From Caecitellus pseudoparvulus (Eukaryota > Bigyra: Bicosoecida): a stretch of DNA of 64,000 nucleotides. Below the pieces are notes generated by a model. It worked only from the letters and a program-made list of their open reading frames with translations. It was not told the DNA's origin and did not search any database. Each line of letters starts with the position of its first letter. Position 1 is the first letter of the stretch. Position numbers and translations under genes: made by a program. Location of the stretch: assembly GCA_965644315.1 (NCBI GenBank), contig CBFFRQ010000057.1, forward strand, positions 186,001 to 250,000, in the 5' to 3' direction. This document shows positions 8,784 to 17,102 of the stretch, piece by piece.

Positions 8784-11700
8784 ATGGCATCCAAGACGGC
8801 TGCGGCTGCAGGTGAGTCGCAGGCGACTCGTGTCCAGCCGCTCAGGCTGCGATGCATTTATGCTAAGCCAGGTAGAGTCGCGAGGGTGACACCGTCAGTC
8901 AGAGTTCTGTGCTTGCTTCTGTGCAGCAGGCATGGCTGCCGATACGGCCTTCATCGAGCAAGTGAGGGACATTCGCAGACGAGAGCTGCAGGTGAGCATG
9001 GCCGTTTCTTGAGATGGGCTCGCTGCATTCGTGAGCTACCTGAGCACCAACGTGCTCAAACACAGCTTGACTTGGAGGAGAAGGTCGCAACCAAGATTCA
9101 GTCGGTGTACCGAGGGCACTGTGTGCGGCACCTGGCCATGCCGCAGTATAAGCACCATGTCGCAATGTCCAGAAGGTGGACACCGCAGGCCATCTTCAGA
9201 GCGCTCGTGGCACGGCAGAATGAACTGGAGACTGCCGTGGACACGTACCGCCGAGCACAGCGAGTGCAAGCCAATGGAGGTGGCGACCCCTCCGCGCTTC
9301 GCACTGCCCTGCGCAGCGCGGTGAAGCGCCTTACCCTGGCCAAGCGCATGGCAGCTGTCACTGGAGGGACAGCTGCCGGGGGCGAAGACGAGTGCGGTGC
9401 ACCTGCCCTGACAGAGCTGGCTGCTGAGGGGGGCGACACAAGCGCCTCCACCCAGGTCTCTGGCGCCCATGACGACGCGGATGATGCAGGTGGCGAGGCC
9501 GCTGCAGTGGAGGCGGCAAGGGCGACCTTGGCCGCCTCTGGGCGCCAGCGCTCAGAGCACCGCCGCAGAGCCCTGTGGGCCAAGCTGAACTCGGCACGTG
9601 GAGCGTCCCAGGCCACCATCGTGGCAGGCATCATCTCAGACCTACACGACATCGCCGACCTGGGCGCACTGTCCAGCGAGCACTCGACACGAGACGCCTC
9701 CCACGGGCTCGCGTCGGAGCGACGTGGAGCTTTGGGTGAAGAGGAGGAGGAGGAAGAGGATGGCAGCACGCCCTTGAGGAGTTTGGATGACGAGCGTGGG
9801 TACTACTACCGCCAAGCGCTGAATGAGGGCCACTTTCAAAACTTCCTGCGGGACTGTGGCTTGACAGCGCACAATCGCATGACGCCGGTGCACTTGCAGC
9901 GCTTGTTCGCCCGCCACGCTACAGTGCATCGGGCTGAAGCGGAGGTGGTACATGCACGGAGGCGCTTCCACGAGCATGTGAATGAAAAGGGCAGCTTGCC
10001 TAGCCATCGCCTGTTCTCCGTGGCGCGGGCTTGTGGCCTAGACTTGCCGCGGGACGAAGTGGAGGAGGACGCTGAGCGCATGCCCGCACAAGTGACATGG
10101 AGCCGTTTTTACCGCTGGTTCGACGAGCGACGGCGCCTGGCGCAGGAGTTCAGCGGCACTTATGACCATGACGGCCAGAGCCCCGGCAGTGCCGCAGAGG
10201 TGCTCTTTTCCGCTATGGACTTCGATGGCTTTCTGCAGGCCATGCGGGAGGTGGCAGGGCTGCTGTACCCGCCCTCGCCGGCCTGTGCATGTGCCGCCTG
10301 CACCCGGAATAAAGCATTGGATGAGGCGCATGGCCGCGCCTCCGGCGCAAACTCTGGGCCTGGCGTCGGGACAATGGGGCTGGCGTACCTTGGCCTAGGT
10401 GCTGACGCTGCAAACAGCACTCCGGATGACACGTACTTTGTGCCGTGGGCCAGTGCCTTGCACGATGCCGCGTTTGCCCGCAGCCATTTGGACGCTGTCT
10501 TGGACTTGCTCGTGCAGGAGCACCTCGTTCCCAGCACTGGAGCAATGGAGGCTGTCGGCGTGCGGGGGGCTGCTTCCCCCCTTGGCCAAGTGCTGCTGGC
10601 AACGTCTGTGCGACGCACGTTGTGCGACCATCAAGCTGGCCTCCGCCTTCTCTTTTCGCGCTACGCAGAGGGTGGCAGTGGGCACGATGGGCCAGTTGGT
10701 GTGTCTGCGCTCACCGAAGAGTGCCCCTTGGCCCAGACGCTGTCGTACGTGAACTTGCGACGCATGCTTGTGGACTTGGCGCTGCTCCCAGACCTCATCG
10801 CCAATGACGTGCACGATGGCTTCATGCTGCTCTCTCTGGCTTCTGCTGCGCGGGCTGGAAACAGGTCTGGCCAGCACCACCGACACGTGTACTACAACTT
10901 GCCCACGCGGCTAGGTCGCCCCAGGAGGTGTCTTGTGTGTGGTGCGCCAGAGTACCGGCTGCATGTGGGGAACTTGCATCGTCTTCTACTCGCCTTCTCG
11001 GCGTGGGATGATGATGGGGATGGGCGCATTCATGCCAAGCACCTGCAGGACTTCTTCTATGCAGTGGGCATGGATGTGGACGTGAACACAGCTGCGTGGA
11101 GCCGCCTGCTGGAGGAGGTGGGCGCAGGCCAGGGGCAGGATGCGCTTGTCGCCTTCGACACACTTGTCGGCGCCCTGGAACGCACCATGGGCATGTCCCT
11201 CGCCGCCGAGTGCCTGGCTCTCACCTTCCCTGAGTTTGTGCACTTCCTAGTGTTGCTGGCGGACACCACCCTGACCCGCTCCGAGTTCAGCGGCATGCTG
11301 CCAGTGGACGCATCTCCCGCCACACGCCTGCGGTTTCTGCTGTCCAACATCATGGGTCCGCTCTTCCAGAGGATGTTCTCTGTTCCCATGCGCAACGATC
11401 CCCCCCCCCTTGTCCTGTACACGGACACAGAGTTCGCTGCCGTGCAAGCTGCTCTGGAGCGCATGTTGAGCCGCACGCACCAGCTATACTGCAGGCTGGG
11501 AGGTGCAGTGCAGCCGACTCACATGACCCTCAAAGCTTTTCAGTTGTGGACAGCAGATGTGGGGCTCTTTAGCTCGCTTCCTGAAAAGGATGTGGAGCGG
11601 GTGTTCAAAGACGCTGTAGACGCCTCAGCGGCAGAGGCCGCCCCCTCTCCCCAGCATGAGCACGCGAGGGGCCGTGCACCCACAGCGGGCTCCTTGAGCA

Positions 11701-14700
11701 GACAGGCCTTCCTGCAAGCAGTAGAGGCGCTTTTGAAGGAGAGCTTTGCGCTGGGGCAGCGCGGCGTCGGGCTCTTGGACATGCAAGCGTACAGCCTGCC
11801 CATCGCCATCCACACTGGCCTCACACCCGAGGGACTCGGCAAGCGCTCCCTCCTGGAGCGCCTGAACTTGCTCTTCTCCTTGTACCAGCCTCCAGGCCGC
11901 CAGGGCAGCAAGGCTCTTCGCGGCTCCTACGCGATTGCTTCGCCAGGCAGCAAGCTATCGCCAGGGACTCGAGAGGCAGTGGTCCCGCTGGACCTCCGGG
12001 AGGGCCATGCAAGCTCCCAAGTGGTAGAGGAGGAGGGATCGGGGTACTTTCATGGCCAGACACTCACGGGAGCTCCCTCTCGCTCCCTCCTGCACAAGTC
12101 CATCCTCGTCTTGCCGGACCAGCCACACCACATCTTGTCCCCCAACAAGCGTGCTCTGCCTGCTGAGGAAGCAGCCTTGAGTGCTGCAGCCGGCAAGCCG
12201 GTGGACGGCACGCTGCCCGCTGCAGCAATGCTTGCAGAGCACTCCAAGCTGCTGCAACGTGCCCCTGCAAGCCGGGGAGGGGCGCGTAAGCTCCCCTCCC
12301 CGGCTGTGCAGGCGGTTGACTCGCCAACAGCACCTGCAGTGTCACAGGTTGAGAGCGAAGATGGGGAGGGAGGTGACCAGTCAGGGGACGCTGCAGAGGA
12401 AGGCGAGGTCCCACACGAAGCGGAGCGTGCTGAAGGCTCGGAAGTGAGGGGGCGTGGCTTCACAGTGACTGTTGCGCGGGCTGGTCGAGGCGGGCACCGC
12501 AAGCCCATGCGGGTTTCCGTGCACCCCTCAGGGGCATCCCGCCTGGAGCAGCGCAAACGCAGCCTACGACACTCTGTGCTGCTGTACCTCCGGCACGCCA
12601 TCGAGGAGGGTGTCACCACCTTGGACCCGTCCACCCTGGCAACCCTCGTGGCCAGGCAGAAGGAAGAAGACTTTGCAGAAGCTGGGGAAGATTCAGATGA
12701 AAGCGAGGGGAAGGAGGGCAGCATGGAGGTGGTCCCCAGCACGGGCCAAGACAGCAAGGCTGGGGACAGCGCTTCCCTGACTGACGCGCAGGCCTGGACT
12801 CGGCCATCCAGCCCAATTCGCAGCCCAGGGGCGACGCTAAGCGGAGAGGATGTTGTTGCGGCCCTGCCTGAGCGCCCAAACCCCCTGCACCGCACCCTCA
12901 AGGCCGGTGGTGATAGCTTGCTCTTGGCCCGGAAGGTGGTGGGCACTGCAGAGTGGCGCCGGTCGCAGCTGTCTCGCTGGCTGTCGCCCGAGGCTGAGCA
13001 GGAAGCCGCCGCAGCCCTGAACGACATGGTGCTGCTCCCGCGCGTGCCTGTCGTGGAGCTGCCCCGCCAGGACAGCAAGGTGCTGAGCGACATGCCGCTT
13101 CGACGCCGGGCCAAGGCGCGTGTCGTTGTGCGGGTGCAGACACCCACTTCCTTGGCGGACTCTGCAGCAGCCACGGCCAGCAGCTTGTCGCTGTTCGTGA
13201 AGGAGGGTCGCCATACCCCGCCCTGGTTTGCAGAGCAGTACACGCTGGCCAGCTTTGAAGAGCAGCTTTTCCACCACGCGGCAGCAGCTCGTCGAGGGGC
13301 AGCATCTCAGCAGGCTCATGCCGCCATGCACCATTCAGCCGTGGCAGGCAAGACCACCGTGCTCAAGTCACGTGCGCCGACCCTGGCGGCATCGCGGAAG
13401 AAGTTCCTGGAGGCCCGGCGCTTGCGCCTTGAAGGGCACATGGCCCTGCTGCAGCGCATGCGCCGCAGGGCACTCACCGCTGAGGTCGCGGCCTTGGCAA
13501 TGCGGGAGGACCCCGCAGTGGAGGATGATGACATCCCCGCCCTTGTTGCCCGGACACACGCCGTCCGAAGGGCTGCTATGGCCATGGTGTACCACCAAGC
13601 AGCTCTGGCGTCCTTCGAGGAAGCAGCAGCACTCACCGCCGAGCACAGGGCAGACGAGGAGGAGCAAAGGGATGATGCGCGGTTGAAGAAGACGCTCGTG
13701 CGACTGCACCGCCTCGCTGCCCGCTCTGAGTTGCAGCGCATCGCGACGGACCGAATAGGGGGGGTGACGGTGAAGGACGCTGCGACTGCCACGCCCCCAA
13801 GCCCGGGGCGAAGGCGCCGAGGCAGCGTACTGTCCCAGTACAGAGCTGGCCTCGCCAGCCCTGTTCACAGGTCTGACTCCCCAGGCAGCTCCTCAACACC
13901 AGCCACACCAGCATTGACCCGCGGTGCGACTGAGTTCACATCAGATCGCCCATACACGAAGGGCGGTGCGTCTTACATCCCCTCCTCTTCTGGGCTTGAT
14001 GCATTCATTGGCGTTGGCTCCGCAGACCTCGCAACCAGCCTCGTGCCGCTGTCGGTGTCCACGTACACCCTCACAAATGCCGTGGCTTCCGACGGCGCAA
14101 GCCTGCTCGCAGACGGAAGCGGGCGGGACCCCCACGTGCAAGCTGCTCTCGTTGCAAGCCAACGCCTGCCCATGGTGCCAGAGCTGGCGTCCCCAGCTCT
14201 GGTGCGTCGCCTGGCTCACGCCGGTGCGGCTGTTGAGGAAACGGAGCGGGAGCAAGAACGAGACCTGGAGGATGCTAGGGTTGGTGCCTTCATGGCCAAG
14301 CTAGCGGGAGCTGCAAGTCGCCTCAGCCCCGATCCCAGCACTCGCCCCAGCGCCCAAGTGAAGGCGGAGATGGCAAAGCGGGACCTAACTGTGGCGTCCA
14401 ACGCGCACAGTCCTGCGTCGGATGGGCGCAGCCCCACGGTTCGCTCCAGTAGTGACAAGCCTGCGAAGGAAGAGAGCCACAAGCAACGCCGCAGGCGCCG
14501 TGTGCGACGTGGGGCACGTCGTGCCAAGGCCAAGGCAGCCGCGGAGGCAGTACAGCAAGACCAAGCTGTGGCAGCACTGGTACACGCGCGGGAGGGAGAC
14601 CGGCATCTGAAAGGCGCTGTGGCGTCGGCCAAGCACCTGCTGCAAGGAGATGACTGGCGCTTTGCGTGGCGACGGGCCCAGCACGAGCGGCGTGAAGCTG

Positions 14701-16889
14701 CCCTGGCAGGCCACCCATCGCGAGTGCTGCGCCAGGAGGCCAGTGCGCTGCAACTAGCCAAAGAGGCAAAGGCAGCCGAGGCCGAGGCGCTCTTTGCCCG
14801 GGCTGGAGTGGAGGATGAGAGTGAGATGGAGGTGCGTGCACGACGAGACGCACAGCCCGCGCGTGTGTCCTCTGCGCAGCGGGTTGCGTCGCACGTTCTG
14901 AACCTCAAACAGCGGCATCGCGCCTTGCAACGAGCCACAGCCTCGACCTCAACGCTGCCCGCGCCTGCTCGCGCGCCCCTCGCACGGGCCGGAGATGCAA
15001 GCACTGACGAGCATGGCATGCCGACCTCTACATCTTCTGCGTCCCTGCACGCCCGTCTCAGTCATGCTGTCCTGGCCGAGGTAGGGAAGGGTCAGCATGC
15101 TGGGGAGGCTCAGGCCCGGGCAACAGCATTGGGGGCCGCACAGCATGGCATGTCCCTGGCAACCATGGAAGCTACCCATGGGTCATCTCCGAGTGTGCAT
15201 GGAGCGCGAGAAAGCACCTCCACACAGCGCAGCGGCACACGTGCCTTGGTGGACAGCAGCATCCGTTCCGCTTCAACCTCTGCGCTGCACCGTATGGGAG
15301 TGCAGACGCACCACTACGGCAGAGCCACCCCACCACCCGTCCATGACGTTCCCAGCATTCTGCCTGCCTCGTCGCAGGCGGGCAGAAGTCAGCTTCACCC
15401 GGCACCGTCGCCAGCGCAGCCGTGGACCCGGCCTGAAGGCGAACCAGGCCAAATGCGTATCGCTCCTAGTGCTGGCATGGCAACGCTGTTAAAGGGCGTC
15501 GCAAAGCGCATGGGCAAGTGGGAGTCTCAGACCGAAGCTATCCTGGCCTCCAAGCAAGCCTCAGCTCGCAAACCTGCCAGCGCACCCAAGCAGCCTGTGC
15601 AGCCAGCACCTGCCAGGACCAAGGCGCTGAGGACACCTGCCAACACAGGCACCAAAAAGGTGGGCGGCAAGGCAGCCTCCCCTTCCCCCACTCAGGGGCT
15701 CAGTACCCACATTGCCCGGCTCAAGGCACAGATGAGTGATGCCGCTGCGGGGCGCGAGGTGCGCGTTCCGACCCCCCCTCCACCTGCTGCGCCAGCTGTG
15801 GCGGCCACTGCTCAGGCACGTGCCCCGCGTGCCCCGAGTACACCACCCGCTGTGTCGTTTGGAGAGCCTGACATCTGGGGCAGCAGCAGTGCGTACCGCC
15901 CTACCACTCCGCAAGCACAGCGATCAGCTGACGTGGCGACACCCGCTTCCAGCAGCGAGGGGAGCTCCGAGCCTGCCCTGGATCCAGCACAGCTCATAGC
16001 CGCGCAACAAGCGGCGGCATCTGTGGTACCACCGCCTCAACAACTGCGCCCTGCTGCAGACTCTAAACGTGGTGGTGTCTCTGCCCGAGTGAACACGATG
16101 TTCGGTCGTGAGGTGGGCACGGCCATCCCCCACCGTCCGGAAACCCGTGGCCAGGGACGCTTGGGAAGCGTGCCAAGCCAAGACCACAGCTTCAGGCACC
16201 GCCGTGGCAGTAGCTCAGCTATGGCTGTGCCTGAGTTGGACTTGGCCTCTTCCCTCGCGAGCTTGGACCGCAAAAGCAAGGGCCGAACGTGGATGCCGCC
16301 GCCTATGCCGCCATCCGAAGAATCGAAGGAGGCCTCCTTGCGCATCGCCCAGGCTGCTGCTGAGTCTGCCCGGTGTGCGCGTGAGACGCCTTCCTCAGCT
16401 CTGCCCAAAAACTCCAGCTTTGCTGCTGCAGTCCGACGAGCAGGTGCGCGCAGTGCGCGGCATGCCAGCCGAGCCCACGGGTTGCGCGAAGCTGGGGTGC
16501 AAGACATGGCTGCTTCACTCAGCACGTCTGCGCGCCAGCCTGGCGCGGCACCTGCCAGCCGGGGGCAAACGGGCGATTCCCAGTGGACCTGGACAAGCAG
16601 CAGCACGGTTGAGGATGACGGTGGCGCAGGCATGACTGACCCTCGGCTGCTGCCTCGAGCTCCGAAGACTGGACCGGTTCCTGGCTCAGGCAAGCGGGCT
16701 CCCCGCAGCAAAGGCCGGGTGGACATCCCAGTGGAGTTAGTTGCCCTTCGTGCACACCGCCACTATACGGAGGTGCAGATGCAAAGTCTGTACAGCAAGC
16801 TCATCAAGCAAGCCATCAACGCAAACAAGACTCCCACTGTGCTGACCAAGCCACAGGAGGTGTCTGCACTCTTGCGCAGCAGCACTTGA
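8784..16889 (+). CDS. giant IQ-motif, EF-hand and coiled-coil protein, unknown
   Basis: I do not recognise an orthologue. Exons 8784-8811, 8930-8991 and 9066-16889 give about 2637 residues. The two introns (118 and 74 bases) total a multiple of three and contain no stop, so the raw frame reads straight through them. Splicing is supported by consensus sites and by a continuous helix, FIEQVRDIRRRELQLDLEEK, leading into an IQ motif (KIQSVYRGHCVRHL, about residues 38-52) that should bind calmodulin. An EF-hand-like loop, DDDGDGRIHAKHL, lies near residue 675. Small Cys pairs occur (CACAACTRN, CLVCGAPEYR). The second half is Ala/Arg/Ser-rich with long charged helices and disorder, ending in a helical PVELVALRAHRHYTEVQMQ segment. 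An axonemal or cytoskeletal scaffold is plausible by architecture only. The acceptor of intron 1 is a tandem CAGCAG, so one extra residue is possible. Confidence 0.75.
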   Translation: MASKTAAAAGESQATRVQPLRLRCIYAKPGRVARVTPSVRVLCLLLCSRHGCRYGLHRASEGHSQTRAAGEHGRFLRWARCIRELPEHQRAQTQLDLEEKVATKIQSVYRGHCVRHLAMPQYKHHVAMSRRWTPQAIFRALVARQNELETAVDTYRRAQRVQANGGGDPSALRTALRSAVKRLTLAKRMAAVTGGTAAGGEDECGAPALTELAAEGGDTSASTQVSGAHDDADDAGGEAAAVEAARATLAASGRQRSEHRRRALWAKLNSARGASQATIVAGIISDLHDIADLGALSSEHSTRDASHGLASERRGALGEEEEEEEDGSTPLRSLDDERGYYYRQALNEGHFQNFLRDCGLTAHNRMTPVHLQRLFARHATVHRAEAEVVHARRRFHEHVNEKGSLPSHRLFSVARACGLDLPRDEVEEDAERMPAQVTWSRFYRWFDERRRLAQEFSGTYDHDGQSPGSAAEVLFSAMDFDGFLQAMREVAGLLYPPSPACACAACTRNKALDEAHGRASGANSGPGVGTMGLAYLGLGADAANSTPDDTYFVPWASALHDAAFARSHLDAVLDLLVQEHLVPSTGAMEAVGVRGAASPLGQVLLATSVRRTLCDHQAGLRLLFSRYAEGGSGHDGPVGVSALTEECPLAQTLSYVNLRRMLVDLALLPDLIANDVHDGFMLLSLASAARAGNRSGQHHRHVYYNLPTRLGRPRRCLVCGAPEYRLHVGNLHRLLLAFSAWDDDGDGRIHAKHLQDFFYAVGMDVDVNTAAWSRLLEEVGAGQGQDALVAFDTLVGALERTMGMSLAAECLALTFPEFVHFLVLLADTTLTRSEFSGMLPVDASPATRLRFLLSNIMGPLFQRMFSVPMRNDPPPLVLYTDTEFAAVQAALERMLSRTHQLYCRLGGAVQPTHMTLKAFQLWTADVGLFSSLPEKDVERVFKDAVDASAAEAAPSPQHEHARGRAPTAGSLSRQAFLQAVEALLKESFALGQRGVGLLDMQAYSLPIAIHTGLTPEGLGKRSLLERLNLLFSLYQPPGRQGSKALRGSYAIASPGSKLSPGTREAVVPLDLREGHASSQVVEEEGSGYFHGQTLTGAPSRSLLHKSILVLPDQPHHILSPNKRALPAEEAALSAAAGKPVDGTLPAAAMLAEHSKLLQRAPASRGGARKLPSPAVQAVDSPTAPAVSQVESEDGEGGDQSGDAAEEGEVPHEAERAEGSEVRGRGFTVTVARAGRGGHRKPMRVSVHPSGASRLEQRKRSLRHSVLLYLRHAIEEGVTTLDPSTLATLVARQKEEDFAEAGEDSDESEGKEGSMEVVPSTGQDSKAGDSASLTDAQAWTRPSSPIRSPGATLSGEDVVAALPERPNPLHRTLKAGGDSLLLARKVVGTAEWRRSQLSRWLSPEAEQEAAAALNDMVLLPRVPVVELPRQDSKVLSDMPLRRRAKARVVVRVQTPTSLADSAAATASSLSLFVKEGRHTPPWFAEQYTLASFEEQLFHHAAAARRGAASQQAHAAMHHSAVAGKTTVLKSRAPTLAASRKKFLEARRLRLEGHMALLQRMRRRALTAEVAALAMREDPAVEDDDIPALVARTHAVRRAAMAMVYHQAALASFEEAAALTAEHRADEEEQRDDARLKKTLVRLHRLAARSELQRIATDRIGGVTVKDAATATPPSPGRRRRGSVLSQYRAGLASPVHRSDSPGSSSTPATPALTRGATEFTSDRPYTKGGASYIPSSSGLDAFIGVGSADLATSLVPLSVSTYTLTNAVASDGASLLADGSGRDPHVQAALVASQRLPMVPELASPALVRRLAHAGAAVEETEREQERDLEDARVGAFMAKLAGAASRLSPDPSTRPSAQVKAEMAKRDLTVASNAHSPASDGRSPTVRSSSDKPAKEESHKQRRRRRVRRGARRAKAKAAAEAVQQDQAVAALVHAREGDRHLKGAVASAKHLLQGDDWRFAWRRAQHERREAALAGHPSRVLRQEASALQLAKEAKAAEAEALFARAGVEDESEMEVRARRDAQPARVSSAQRVASHVLNLKQRHRALQRATASTSTLPAPARAPLARAGDASTDEHGMPTSTSSASLHARLSHAVLAEVGKGQHAGEAQARATALGAAQHGMSLATMEATHGSSPSVHGARESTSTQRSGTRALVDSSIRSASTSALHRMGVQTHHYGRATPPPVHDVPSILPASSQAGRSQLHPAPSPAQPWTRPEGEPGQMRIAPSAGMATLLKGVAKRMGKWESQTEAILASKQASARKPASAPKQPVQPAPARTKALRTPANTGTKKVGGKAASPSPTQGLSTHIARLKAQMSDAAAGREVRVPTPPPPAAPAVAATAQARAPRAPSTPPAVSFGEPDIWGSSSAYRPTTPQAQRSADVATPASSSEGSSEPALDPAQLIAAQQAAASVVPPPQQLRPAADSKRGGVSARVNTMFGREVGTAIPHRPETRGQGRLGSVPSQDHSFRHRRGSSSAMAVPELDLASSLASLDRKSKGRTWMPPPMPPSEESKEASLRIAQAAAESARCARETPSSALPKNSSFAAAVRRAGARSARHASRAHGLREAGVQDMAASLSTSARQPGAAPASRGQTGDSQWTWTSSSTVEDDGGAGMTDPRLLPRAPKTGPVPGSGKRAPRSKGRVDIPVELVALRAHRHYTEVQMQSLYSKLIKQAINANKTPTVLTKPQEVSALLRSST

Positions 16890-17102
16890 CATTGCCAGAG
16901 CCTCCTCAATACATCCCTTCCTGCATTCCAACTTCTAGCTCGTGTCTTGCTGCACTCCCTGTAGTTTGAACCTGAATGCACTGCAGCTCAGCAAGCTCTT
17001 CAGGCCGGCCCAACGCTTCTTCCAGCTCGCTGTTCCTCAGCCTTACCTTGAGGAAACAGGCTATTGTGTGTGCACAGGAAAGGCAGCCATAGGGCCATCA
17101 AT

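Noticed and set aside
12050-13243. Long minus-strand open frame of 397 codons
   Set aside because: Lies wholly inside the giant IQ/EF-hand gene; Ser/Arg/Ala shadow typical of GC-rich coding DNA.
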